Source: a virus
Length of the DNA stretch: 23,281 bases
IMG/VR virus record: IMGVR_UViG_3300009702_000089
Location: 1-23,281 of that record
Strand: one strand, 5' to 3'
In this document: piece by piece, positions 1 to 7,155 of the stretch
Layout: each line of letters opens with the position of its first letter
How positions within the stretch are numbered: position 1 is the stretch's first letter
Position numbers and translations under genes: made by a program
The notes under the pieces: model-generated
Seen by the model: the letters and a program-made list of their open reading frames with translations, nothing else
The model's database searches: none
What the model was told of the DNA's origin: nothing

Positions 1-459
1 GCTGACGCTGGCGACCTGGCGACTCTCCCAGCGGAAGTCGGGATATCCATTCTCGATCACGATCCAGTCACCCGCCGCCAGAGCCGCGCCGCTGCTGTAT
101 GCACTCCAGGCGTTGCTGCCGATTTTCAGCGCGATCTGCCCCGGGCGCCCCTCGCCAACCAGGTACCCCGCCCACGCCTTGGCGTGATCGGCGGACAACC
201 CGAAGGGGATCGCGCCCTGCACCTGACCACCGAGTGAGCGCTGCAGGCCCGATGCCTCGCAGATCGCCTCGAACGTCCGAAGTGATGCGACCATGCTCTG
301 CGAGGTGATCCCCTCGATGGACGCCTTGATTGTTTCCCACCGGCCTCCGCTCACGTTGCGCGCGCTCTGCGTCTGGATGGCCGACAACGAGCCGCCGAGA
401 TCGATCGATTCCAGGCCGTAGCCCGGCTCCGGGTAGTAGTACAGATATGCGTTGCTCAC
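1..459 (-). CDS. Distal tail protein, hypothetical (3' end beyond window)
   Basis: An open frame of 153 codons runs from a GTG at 459 off the left edge of the window without a stop. The GTG overlaps the tape measure stop codon (GTGA), the coupling style used throughout this region, so I prefer this start. The protein begins VSNAYLYYYPEPGYGLESID and contains no transmembrane stretch. Genes directly downstream of a tape measure in siphoviruses usually encode distal tail or baseplate proteins that cap the tail tube, and that is the inferred role. I do not recognise the family from the visible residues. Its truncation is only the window boundary, not a mutation. Confidence 0.72.
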   Translation of the reverse strand, partial: MSNAYLYYYPEPGYGLESIDLGGSLSAIQTQSARNVSGGRWETIKASIEGITSQSMVASLRTFEAICEASGLQRSLGGQVQGAIPFGLSADHAKAWAGYLVGEGRPGQIALKIGSNAWSAYSSGAALAAGDWIVIENGYPDFRWESRQVASVS

Positions 460-2087
460 GACCCATCCAGCACGATGTGATGCTTTTTCATCGCCCGGTT
501 CAACGCGTGGACGAAGTCGCGCAGGGGCACATAGCCTCCGACGGACTGCACCTGGATGGATGCACCTCGAGCGCTGCGGCTCTGACCTCCACCACCCACC
601 GCCGCCACGCTCGATCCGCTCTGACCGCCAGGCGAGAAGCCAGACGGACCGGCGCTCCCGGCCGCGATCTGCGACGGAGCGCGCGCGGCACCCGGACCGC
701 TCCCGAGGTGCGCACCGGCCACTACCGCGCCCTGCGCGATCCCGGTCGCCAGGATCCCAATCGAAGCCGGGATCGCAAGGTAGATCGGCAGGTCCTCGTA
801 AGCGCGCATGATCCCCGCGGCGGTCGACACCACGATCTGAGCCAACCCGAGGGCCTTGTGTGCCGCGAGTGAGCGGCCGGCGAAAGTATCCGCCGCCGCG
901 AGGATCTTGTCGAAGCTGTCGAGCCAGGCGGCCAGGGTGGAGGCGGCGGCCTCCTTCGCGCCCGTCGCGATCTTGGCGAGTGAGTCCTGGGCCTTCCGGG
1001 CATTGTCGACGGCGGACGCCGCGCTCTGCGCTGCGCCGGCTAGCGCTCCTCGGTTGGCGCTGTCGACCGTCGCACCCATCGCGCCCGCAACCCGTCGGTT
1101 GGAGTCGGATGACTGCTGGTACAGTGCAGCCACCGCGCCCAGGTTGGCGGCGTTGGCGGCGGCTCGTCGCTGCTTGGCCAGCTCGCGCCAGTGCTCCGTC
1201 TCGTCCTGGACGTACCGGTCAAGCTCCTTCTCCGCCGCGGCCTGCAGATCGGTGGCCGCAAACATCGCCTGCAGGGCGGAGGCCTCGGCGCTGGTGCCCT
1301 GCGCATCGCTGAAACGAGCCGCGGCTTGCTCCGCGACCGCGTCGGCGAGCTTGACCTGGTATTCCAGCTTGGTCCGCTGCGGATCGGCGCTGGTTGCCTC
1401 GGCGATCCGCTCCTCGGCCGCGGCCTGATCTTTCTTTGCCTGCGCCATCACGGCCGCATTCTGCGCCTGCTCCTTCTGCTGCTCGGCGAGGGTGGTGGCT
1501 TGTTCGCCTGCATCCTTGCCCGCCTTTACGAGCTGGTCGAACACGCCCAGACCCGCCGAACCCGTCGTGAGGCCGACCAGCATGCGGCCAAAAGTCCCGG
1601 CCCCGAAGGTAGAATCAAAACTGCGGATCAAGGACTGCGCGCCCGTGGCGGCGGCATCCATCTCTGCGGCGAGCCCGGCTACCGCGGGCGAGAGCTCGCT
1701 CGCGATCGTGACCTTGAGAGCGGCGCCCGCGCTGTCGGCACTGTCAAGAGCACGAGCGGCGCGCTGGGTGGACTCGCGCTCCCGATCGGTGATCTTGCCG
1801 AGCCTCTCGAGTCCATCGGCCGCTTCGGCCGCGGAGCGGACCACCGAGATCACGCCCGTCACCGCCCCGGCCGCCGCTCCGGCGAGGACGGAGAGCCCGA
1901 GCGCAGCCAGGCCGAGCGGACCGCCGAGACCCGTGAGTCCGATCAAGCTCTGCGCGAGCTGACCGACAGCCCCGGCCATCCCTCCCTGCGTCGCCCCGAG
2001 AGCGCTGGTTGCCGCGGCGGCCTGCATCGCGATCTGCTGTAGCTGCGGGCTCGCAGCATCGCGGATCCGGATGGTTTCGGTGGGCAT
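456..2087 (-). CDS. Tail tape measure protein
   Basis: This 543-residue protein sits after the tail tube and the tail assembly chaperone, the standard place for the tape measure that sets tail length and is packed inside the tail tube. Residues 1-60 are polar and alanine-rich. Residues about 40-85 form a long Gly/Ala/Leu/Val hydrophobic stretch typical of tape measures. The middle (about 190-310) is Ala/Glu/Gln/Lys-rich and probably coiled coil, and a second hydrophobic zone lies around 400-460. The C-terminus (about 460-520) is Gly/Ser-rich. At 543 residues it is short for a siphovirus tape measure, which would predict a short tail of roughly 80 nm at the usual 1.5 angstrom per residue (inference). 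The ATG at 2087 lies 6 bp after the upstream stop. Confidence 0.85.
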   Translation of the reverse strand: MPTETIRIRDAASPQLQQIAMQAAAATSALGATQGGMAGAVGQLAQSLIGLTGLGGPLGLAALGLSVLAGAAAGAVTGVISVVRSAAEAADGLERLGKITDRERESTQRAARALDSADSAGAALKVTIASELSPAVAGLAAEMDAAATGAQSLIRSFDSTFGAGTFGRMLVGLTTGSAGLGVFDQLVKAGKDAGEQATTLAEQQKEQAQNAAVMAQAKKDQAAAEERIAEATSADPQRTKLEYQVKLADAVAEQAAARFSDAQGTSAEASALQAMFAATDLQAAAEKELDRYVQDETEHWRELAKQRRAAANAANLGAVAALYQQSSDSNRRVAGAMGATVDSANRGALAGAAQSAASAVDNARKAQDSLAKIATGAKEAAASTLAAWLDSFDKILAAADTFAGRSLAAHKALGLAQIVVSTAAGIMRAYEDLPIYLAIPASIGILATGIAQGAVVAGAHLGSGPGAARAPSQIAAGSAGPSGFSPGGQSGSSVAAVGGGGQSRSARGASIQVQSVGGYVPLRDFVHALNRAMKKHHIVLDGS

Positions 2088-2093
2088 CGCCGC

Positions 2094-2336
2094 CTACCGT
2101 GTCAGCACGAGGCGGACGGCATCGGGGTTGCTGCGGATCAAGCGCAACGTCTCCTCGTCTGCCGCGGCATAGCAGAGATAGTCGATCTGGAGATCGAGCA
2201 TGTCGCCGTGGAGTAGCGAGCTGGGCCGCGTGCCATAGCGTCGGGCGATGTCATCCAGCATGCGGAGCGTCTCCGGATGCAGGGCGAAACCGCTCGAGCA
2301 GAGCGCTACCCTCCACCCCCCCCCTGCTCCAGGCAT
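2094..2336 (-). CDS. Tail assembly chaperone, downstream frame (gpT-like extension)
   Basis: The frame is open for 80 codons from an ATG at 2336 to a TAG at 2094, overlapping the end of the preceding gene. No convincing ribosome binding site precedes its own ATG, so it is most likely expressed by frameshifting from the upstream chaperone frame at the nine-G run 2316-2324. The sequence after the slip contains ARRYGTRPSSLLHGD followed by an acidic/hydrophobic helix (DLQIDYLCYAAADEE). This resembles the C-terminal part of many siphovirus tail assembly chaperone fusions, where an (A/E)xRYGxxPSxLL motif is common. The fusion product would be about 230 residues. The gene lies directly before the tape measure, as the lambda G/GT pair does. 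The alternative is a sequencing error or real mutation in the homopolymer, making one continuous gene. Confidence 0.75.
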   Translation of the reverse strand: MPGAGGGWRVALCSSGFALHPETLRMLDDIARRYGTRPSSLLHGDMLDLQIDYLCYAAADEETLRLIRSNPDAVRLVLTR

Positions 2337-2787
2337 AGATCTCGGAGGCCAGCAACTCGGCCACGCCTGGCGGCAGCTGTCTGAGACGGATCACCAGGCA
2401 CCCTTCTGGGGCCACATCGTCATCGTCCAGCAACCGTACCGGCTGCCAGTCCTCGCTTCCGACGCGGAGCTGGATCACGGTCGTCTTGAGCAGCGCGGCG
2501 TTGGCCTCGTAGAGCCGACGCAAATTGGCGGGCGGGACGCTCCGCGCATCGCGCTGGACCTGGTCGACCATCTCCTCATCAGTCTGGGGCTCCGAGATCT
2601 GGTTGCGCAGCGCGTGGATCCCGCGCACGATCGCCGAAGCCGGAAGCATCGTGAGCTGGAGGCCGCCGTAGACGCTCACCTCGAACGGCGAAGCGCGGCG
2701 AACTCGCCAGCACAACGGCTCACCGGCTACCGTCGTGCCAACGGTGAACTCGTGCTCGCTCTCGGCAAGCATCTCTGCGAGTCCCAT
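2251..2787 (-). CDS. Tail assembly chaperone, upstream frame (gpG-like)
   Basis: A 178-residue frame starts at an ATG (2787) with a GGAGGGG Shine-Dalgarno site 4 bp upstream. It lies between the tail tube gene and the tape measure, the position of lambda gpG-type chaperones that coat the tape measure during tail assembly. The protein has an N-terminal beta-rich part (HEFTVGTTVAGEPLCWRV) and a mostly helical remainder. The last 22 or so codons after the nine-G run look like out-of-frame read-through (GVEGSALLERF and onward), because the downstream frame carries the more protein-like continuation. The short form would end at 2251. Family assignment rests on position and on the frameshift arrangement more than on sequence. 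Confidence 0.78.
   Translation of the reverse strand: MGLAEMLAESEHEFTVGTTVAGEPLCWRVRRASPFEVSVYGGLQLTMLPASAIVRGIHALRNQISEPQTDEEMVDQVQRDARSVPPANLRRLYEANAALLKTTVIQLRVGSEDWQPVRLLDDDDVAPEGCLVIRLRQLPPGVAELLASEIYAWSRGGVEGSALLERFRPASGDAPHAG
2316..2324 (-). promoter_or_regulatory. Probable programmed frameshift site, run of nine G
   Basis: On the minus strand the coding sequence reads AGC AGG GGG GGG GTG GAG through nine consecutive G. A +1 (or -2) slip moves ribosomes from the 178-codon frame into the frame ending at 2094. A -1 slip would meet a TAG within a few codons. Frameshifting between two tail genes just before the tape measure is widely conserved in long-tailed phages, with -1 most common and -2 and +1 known. 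A homopolymer sequencing error would look the same. Confidence 0.65.
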
Positions 2788-2803
2788 CGATCCCCTCCAT
2801 CTA

Positions 2804-3781
2804 TCAGTTGGTCGTGGTCAGTGCATTGCCGTTCGTCGCGGTGATCACACACGCTGCGTCACTCGCGGAACCCAACCCCACGAAGGTGATGCTGTATTCG
2901 GACAGGCCTGGCCCGCTCACCGGATCATCGTAGGCGGTGGCCTCGGCACTCGCGAGGTCGATCTGCAGGGTCTCGGTCCCACCCGTGTCGAACTGCAGGG
3001 AGAGCGCCGCGTTGGTATCGGCGAGCTGGCTCGCGTAGGCGGTGACCTCATCGTAGAAGCGTGTCACCTGGAGCGACACGTCGAGTGCCTGCGCCGGGTA
3101 CGCCTTGTTGCCGGCAAGCGAACCGTCGACCCGCGCCATATCGAGGTGTCGATCGATGGTCAGCGTGCCGCCCCGGATCGCACCCGCGATCGAGTCCCAG
3201 GTGAGGCTTCCGAGGTGGTGCGCCATGACATAGGTCGGGCTCGTGTGCAGGCTCGGCGCACCCAGGGTGGTGCGGCCCGAGCTGTCGTGGCCCACGATGT
3301 CTGCTGTCCACGTGACGTATCCCTCGACCCCCCAGGTCAGCGCGAGCTTGGAGATCCGGCAACCGGTGAAGACCTCCGCATCCTTTGTGCTGGCGCGCAG
3401 GCCCCACGCGCGCTCGAGGGTGAAGGACAGCGGCCAGTTGTCGGGCGTGGTCGTCTCGATCGTGTGCGTGTACGGGCTGGTCGCGCCCGTGTCGGTGGTC
3501 TTGCCGAGCGCGTGATACAGCAGGAAGATCGAGGAGTCGTCGTAAGCGAGCTTGCCGGCGATCGAACCCTGGACCAAGTCCGAAATCGGAGCGCGCGCTC
3601 GCGGAGCCATGTCCTTGGACCCTGAGGCCACCATGTTGTGGGCGACGGCTCCGGTGCGGACGCGACGGACCGTGCAGGAGTCGATCTCCAGCCAGTTTGT
3701 GCGCGCCGCGGCCGTGCCGTAGGCAGTCTCCAGTGCGAGGCCGATGACCCCGGCTCCAGATCCGACATTGGGGGTAGCCAT
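2804..3781 (-). CDS. Major tail tube protein
   Basis: This 325-residue protein begins MATPNVGSGAGVIGLALETAYGT, a start typical of phage tail tube proteins of the 'phage tail tube protein' Pfam group, with an opening such as 'GLALETAYGTAA...W'. It is rich in beta strands and Ser/Thr, with no membrane segment. It precedes the tail assembly chaperone and tape measure, the expected position. It would polymerise as stacked hexameric rings forming the tail channel. The final part (GLSEYSITFVGLGSASDAACVITAT) may be a small terminal beta domain. A GGAG Shine-Dalgarno site lies about 6 bp before the ATG at 3781. The adjacent beta-rich virion gene at 3790 ends only 9 bp upstream, consistent with one transcript. 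Confidence 0.82.
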   Translation of the reverse strand: MATPNVGSGAGVIGLALETAYGTAAARTNWLEIDSCTVRRVRTGAVAHNMVASGSKDMAPRARAPISDLVQGSIAGKLAYDDSSIFLLYHALGKTTDTGATSPYTHTIETTTPDNWPLSFTLERAWGLRASTKDAEVFTGCRISKLALTWGVEGYVTWTADIVGHDSSGRTTLGAPSLHTSPTYVMAHHLGSLTWDSIAGAIRGGTLTIDRHLDMARVDGSLAGNKAYPAQALDVSLQVTRFYDEVTAYASQLADTNAALSLQFDTGGTETLQIDLASAEATAYDDPVSGPGLSEYSITFVGLGSASDAACVITATNGNALTTTN

Positions 3782-3789
3782 GTGATCTC

Positions 3790-4581
3790 CTAGGCCTCCT
3801 CGACGTCCTGCACCGAGAGCAGGGCGCGAGAGTCTGTAATGATGGCGGTCGCGGTGTCACCGATCAATCGCAGCTTGAGCGAAAGGCGGAGCTCGTAGTC
3901 GGTCGCGGCGGCCCCGCCCGACAAGTACATTCCAAAATACAGGCGACCATCCTGCGTTTCGACCATGGAGCAGTAGTTCGCGTCGACCAGGCCCGCCGCC
4001 GATCCGGCCGAATACGCATCGGAGTACCCAGCCCCGAACAGCACGGAGTCGAGGTAGTAGGCCCCGGCCTCCCGTCCATTGAGCGTGCCATCGGCACGGC
4101 CGAGTAGATCGGTGATGTCCCACCAGATCAAGATGTCCTCGGTGCTGGTCTTGACGACACGCTGGTTCGGCGTGGTCGCGCCGGGAGACTCGGCCTCGGC
4201 GATCAGATCGGGCGCGATCCGAGCCAGCACCGGGCCGGACGTGTTCTGTTGAGTGGTCGTCGTGATCGCCGTCGACTCGTCGACGGGGGCGGAGTCGTCG
4301 TAGTAGAACCAGACGACTTCACAGTCTCCCACGGCTGCCGACCGATTCCACTGGACCTGGAAGGCCGCGGAGTAGATGAACTGGTACCGAAAGTAGGACG
4401 CTTCCTCACCACCCGGGCCGAAGAACGACACCCCATAGCCGTTGGCGTCGATGGCCGACCAGAAGTCGTCCCACTCGGTCTGCGGCACCACGGTGATGTA
4501 GTCCGCCGCGGAGGTGACGTTGCGAGCCAGGATCGGCACCCGGTATGACTTCGAGCGATCGTGCCACCAGTGCCGTGCCAT
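3790..4581 (-). CDS. Beta-rich virion protein of the tail module, hypothetical
   Basis: The chosen ATG at 4581 gives 263 residues beginning MARHWWHDRSKSYRVPILAR. It shares one base with the upstream TGA (TGATG), arguing for coupled translation. The same frame stays open upstream to 4836, but that part only shadows the preceding gene. The protein is rich in aromatic residues, Thr and beta-prone sequence, with no membrane helix. The C-terminal 90 residues look like a jelly-roll or Ig-like segment (DGRLYFGMYLSGG, DYELRLSLKLRLIGDTATA). I do not recognise a family. Placement between the tail terminator-like gene and the tail tube suggests a structural tail or neck component. See the separate finding on a possible -1 frameshift joining it to the upstream gene. 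Confidence 0.7.
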   Translation of the reverse strand: MARHWWHDRSKSYRVPILARNVTSAADYITVVPQTEWDDFWSAIDANGYGVSFFGPGGEEASYFRYQFIYSAAFQVQWNRSAAVGDCEVVWFYYDDSAPVDESTAITTTTQQNTSGPVLARIAPDLIAEAESPGATTPNQRVVKTSTEDILIWWDITDLLGRADGTLNGREAGAYYLDSVLFGAGYSDAYSAGSAAGLVDANYCSMVETQDGRLYFGMYLSGGAAATDYELRLSLKLRLIGDTATAIITDSRALLSVQDVEEA

Positions 4582-5039
4582 CACGCCCCCCCCGACGTGA
4601 GCCAGTAGCACGTCCACGGCCAGATCAGATCGCCACCGATGGCCGGGTCGATCTCGTTGATCTCCGGTTCGCCGTCCGGTTTCAGGTCGAGCACCACGCC
4701 ACCGAGGGTGCGATCGACGGTCATGGCCCGATGGATGTCGGACATCGCGTTCAGGGCACCGGCGATCCGCGTCGAGGGTGTCGCGACAGCCGGGCCCAGG
4801 AACACCACCAGGGTGAACCCCATGTCCCAGCGCCACCGGTTGGTTGTTTCAGCGATGCTGCAGTCCGGCCTCGCCCCGCGCACCTGGATCGACAGCCGCG
4901 CGGGCTCTTGGCTCGGCGCCCCGAGGGTGACCTGACCGGAGTCCGAGAAGTCGTGGTTGTATGCACCGGTACCATCGATCCCGGCGAGTGCGGTGACCAC
5001 CGCATCGATCGCGGTCTTGGCGACGGCGTCCGTCCCCAT
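4581..5039 (-). CDS. Tail terminator-like protein
   Basis: This 152-residue protein starts MGTDAVAKTAIDAVVTALAGIDGTGAY with an N-terminal helix, followed by a beta-rich core (FTLVVFLG) and a helix AGALNAMSDIHRAM. The pattern 'N-terminal helix, low-complexity beta core, short length, directly before tail genes' fits lambda gpU-like or HK97-type tail terminators, which cap the growing tail and join it to the head. Start ATG 5039 shares a base with the upstream stop (TGATG). It ends TCG GGG GGG GCG TGA, an eight-G run 3 bp before the stop. The assignment is from length, fold-like pattern and position, not a decisive motif. Confidence 0.6.
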   Translation of the reverse strand: MGTDAVAKTAIDAVVTALAGIDGTGAYNHDFSDSGQVTLGAPSQEPARLSIQVRGARPDCSIAETTNRWRWDMGFTLVVFLGPAVATPSTRIAGALNAMSDIHRAMTVDRTLGGVVLDLKPDGEPEINEIDPAIGGDLIWPWTCYWLTSGGA

Positions 5040-5188
5040 CAGCGCACTCCACGAGCGCGGAGGGCCTCGCGGAGCAGGAACGCCATCGCGGTCCGGTGGC
5101 GCTGCTTGCGCCGTTCGATGGCGGCGCGCAACTTGCGCTCGACTTCGCGGCGCAGCAACTCGCGGGCGCGGTAGCGGGGGCGCTCCAT
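5039..5188 (-). CDS. Small basic virion-region protein, hypothetical (49 aa)
   Basis: A 49-codon frame starts at an ATG (5188) overlapping the upstream TGA in a TGATG junction. A second ATG at 5191 would add one Met through an ATGA overlap. It ends by TGATG with the next gene. Coupling on both sides is the main reason to accept it. The product (MERPRYRARELLRREVERKL, then AAIERRKQRHRTAMAFLLREALRAR) is a single predicted amphipathic helix with about one third Arg/Lys. No family recognised. A role as a head-tail joining or minor structural peptide is only a guess from context. Confidence 0.55.
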   Translation of the reverse strand: MERPRYRARELLRREVERKLRAAIERRKQRHRTAMAFLLREALRARGVR

Positions 5189-5805
5189 CATGCGGCCCGC
5201 TTCGCGATGGCCCGGCGCAGGCGAGCGGCGACGAGACGTCTGTACGTCTCGAGGCGGAGCGCCTGAGCCTGCCGGCGCGCGATGGCGGCGCGCAAGGCCT
5301 GTTGGAGGATCGGTTTCCAAGCGGCCTGGAATCGAGCGGTGATCTGCTGCGCGGCCTCGACTGCGAACAAGCGCACCCAGATCCTGACGTAGGAACTCAT
5401 GACCGTGCGTTTCGAGCCGGAGCGATGCACGAAATTGGCGTAGCTCGCCGTGTTGCGGATCTGGTACCGGAACTCCTGATCGCCCTCGGGCGCCGACTGA
5501 CTCCACCCGGTCTGCCGCGACAGGACGAAGGACTGGCCCGACAGGCCCGTGCGCCGGTGCACGATCGCGTACCATCGATGCTCGAACTGAGCGCGCCACT
5601 TGTCTCGCCACAGCTCGGTGATCGCGCGGTGCACCACATGGTCGGCGATCGCGCGGACCTCGCTTTTGTAGCCACCGGCGATTGGCGCCTCGTAGCCCGC
5701 GCCGGCGAGCGCCTGAAGCGACTTGACCAGCGAGGCCGTCGGGAACTGGATCTTGAGATCGATCGGCCCGTCGGAGTACCAGGTGGTGGCGTGTACCTCC
5801 GACAT
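5188..5805 (-). CDS. HK97 gp10-like head-tail/tail completion protein (tentative)
   Basis: With the ATG at 5805 (TGATG overlap with the preceding gene) the product is 205 residues, starting MSEVHATTWYSDGPIDLKIQ. An in-frame extension to 5904 only shadows its neighbour. Residues about 55-75 are helical (HVVHRAITELWRDKWRAQFE), a central part reads RRTGLSGQSFVLS...RNTASYANFVHRSGS, and the C-terminal 75 residues are a long Arg/Ala/Gln helix. The 'TG-L-S...YA-(F/Y)-V-H' arrangement followed by a terminal helix recalls HK97 gp10-type tail completion proteins. The position between connectors and tail terminator agrees. The similarity is suggestive only. Confidence 0.6.
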   Translation of the reverse strand: MSEVHATTWYSDGPIDLKIQFPTASLVKSLQALAGAGYEAPIAGGYKSEVRAIADHVVHRAITELWRDKWRAQFEHRWYAIVHRRTGLSGQSFVLSRQTGWSQSAPEGDQEFRYQIRNTASYANFVHRSGSKRTVMSSYVRIWVRLFAVEAAQQITARFQAAWKPILQQALRAAIARRQAQALRLETYRRLVAARLRRAIAKRAA

Positions 5806-6584
5806 CACCAGGCCCTGCCGGCTGGGTAGAGCAGGGCGCCGGACTCGTCGGCCCCCACCTGTCCACTGCCATCCGTGTCGTAGTCCGCCCGCCAGGCGGA
5901 CCATGCTCGCTGCGCGAGCCCGCCCGGATCATCCGGTCCGGTCGTCTGAGGCATGTGGTCGTAGTAGTCGGCGATCGCCATGTACTTGTCGCCGCCGAGC
6001 ATGGCGGCGAGCAGGCGGAAGATCACGCCGCGCGCCTTGTACACCTCGACCTCGTACAGCGTGTCGGCACCGACCACGAGCTCGGGGCGGCGACCGGTGC
6101 GCTCGATCTGCTGGAGCACCCAGGTGTGCGCCTCCTCGATCTGCGGGCTCCATGACGACTGTCCGGTCGGATAGCTGATCAGCTCCGGGTGCCCGAGCTG
6201 AACGCTGCGAGTCGAGATCGGGCACGGCAGGTCCCGCAGGCACAGTGACGCACGCCGTACGATCGGCGGGTAAGTGACGCCCGAGTACACCGGCGTCCAC
6301 TCGATCTGCCAGTGTGCGCCGACGGTCTCGCCGTCGAACGTCGCCGCGTCGATCGCGTAGGTCATCACGCTCGAGGTGATTGTCGCAACCTGTGCTGCGA
6401 CCACGGCTGTCCCCGCCGCGTTGCGGATCGTGACCGTCGCCGAGGTGGGAGCGGTCGGAGTCGGAGCGTCTCCGCTGAACCAAGGCTGGTCGATGGTCCA
6501 GGCCACCCCCTGCACCAGATAGTCGGGGTGAGGTTGTTCGACTGAGCGGAACGCTGTCACGTCACGGCTCCACGTAGGCGTCAT
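5805..6584 (-). CDS. Neck/connector region protein with EF-hand-like loop
   Basis: This 259-residue frame runs from ATG 6584, overlapping the preceding gene by 23 bp. Residues about 20-115 are beta-rich and Ig-like (SATVTIRNAAGTAVVAAQVAT, QIEWTPVYSGVTYPP). This resembles immunoglobulin-like folds seen in virion proteins. The middle (about 140-215) is helical (EEAHTWVLQQIERTGRRPELV, ARGVIFRLLAAMLGGDKY). Near the C-terminus the sequence DTDGSGQVGADE matches a canonical calcium-binding EF-hand loop (Asp at 1 and 3, Ser at 5, Val at 8, Glu at 12). It sits among capsid-to-tail connector genes and is probably a head-completion or neck protein. I do not recognise a family. Confidence 0.7.
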   Translation of the reverse strand: MTPTWSRDVTAFRSVEQPHPDYLVQGVAWTIDQPWFSGDAPTPTAPTSATVTIRNAAGTAVVAAQVATITSSVMTYAIDAATFDGETVGAHWQIEWTPVYSGVTYPPIVRRASLCLRDLPCPISTRSVQLGHPELISYPTGQSSWSPQIEEAHTWVLQQIERTGRRPELVVGADTLYEVEVYKARGVIFRLLAAMLGGDKYMAIADYYDHMPQTTGPDDPGGLAQRAWSAWRADYDTDGSGQVGADESGALLYPAGRAW

Positions 6585-6867
6585 CCATCGGTAGCGCCGA
6601 TGGGAAGTCTACGCCGACGGTAGGCATCTCACCACCTCGCGTCTGGAGCAGGACGCGGAGCGCAGCCGCTCTCGAGGCGTCACCGCGCGCCGAAGCCGCA
6701 GCCATCAACACCCGGAGGCCCTCGTTGATCGCCTCGTCGACGGTGCCGCCGATCGCGAGGAAGTGATCGATCTCGGCATCGGTGAACTGGGCGGAGCGGG
6801 CGCGTGTGTCGGCAAGCCCGAGGCGGACCCGGCCTCGATCCGTGCCGATATCGTAGGTGTGCGCCAC
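6562..6867 (-). CDS. Head-tail connector-like small protein
   Basis: A 101-residue protein starts at a GTG (6867) with a strong GGAGGGG site about 5 bp upstream. The sequence AHTYDIGTDRGRVRLGLADT...AQFTDAEIDHFLAIGG is of a type often found downstream of phage capsid genes: 'D-x-GxVRLxIxDT...FTDEEIxxFL', followed by helices of Ala/Leu. Such proteins are generally annotated as head-tail connectors or adaptors. The helical C-terminal half (EAINEGLRVLMAAASARGDASRAAALRVLLQ) fits an adaptor ring subunit. It overlaps the next gene by 23 bp. The assignment is by motif pattern and position. Confidence 0.65.
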   Translation of the reverse strand: MAHTYDIGTDRGRVRLGLADTRARSAQFTDAEIDHFLAIGGTVDEAINEGLRVLMAAASARGDASRAAALRVLLQTRGGEMPTVGVDFPSALPMDDAYVEP

Positions 6868-6885
6868 GCTTCCCCTCCAGTGCGA

Positions 6886-7155
6886 TCAGCCGATCCTCTT
6901 GCGCTTGCGGGTGGAGGACGACTTCACCGCGGTCTTGGCGGCCGGGGCCTTGGACGGCCCGGCCTTGTGCTGCGGGCGCGCGGCTGTCGCGGCCACCCTG
7001 GCTGCGTCGAGCAGATCTTCCATCCGGAGCAGCGCTGCCAGGATGTGAGTGAGCGTCTCGCCGGGCACCGGGAGTGCCCCGCCACCGATCGCCCGCTCCG
7101 CGTCCTGGCGCGTCGGTGTGTGCCCCTGATCCGGGCGATCGGCAGCGGCGGCCAT
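6886..7155 (-). CDS. Small lysine-rich protein after the capsid gene, hypothetical
   Basis: With ATG 7155, sharing its first base with the capsid stop (TGATG), this gene gives 89 residues: MAAAADRPDQGHTPTRQDAE and onward. The middle is a helix (LPVPGETLTHILAALLRMEDLLDAARVAA). The last 25 residues are a Lys/Ala tail (AGPSKAPAAKTAVKSSSTRKRKRIG) of histone-tail-like composition. A much longer upstream extension of the frame is a shadow of the capsid gene. No known family. The basic tail could contact DNA or the acidic inside of the head, but that is a guess. Confidence 0.6.
   Translation of the reverse strand: MAAAADRPDQGHTPTRQDAERAIGGGALPVPGETLTHILAALLRMEDLLDAARVAATAARPQHKAGPSKAPAAKTAVKSSSTRKRKRIG

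Noticed and set aside
1191-2042. 283-codon plus-strand frame opposite the tape measure
   Set aside because: Antisense to the tape measure, rich in Arg/Gly/Leu, no recognisable domain, and no ribosome site.
2735-3625. 296-codon plus-strand frame opposite the tail tube
   Set aside because: Antisense shadow of the tail tube gene, with no family resemblance or start context.
5039-5932. 297-codon minus-strand frame
   Set aside because: Only its last 49 codons correspond to a coupled small ORF; the rest shadows two other genes.
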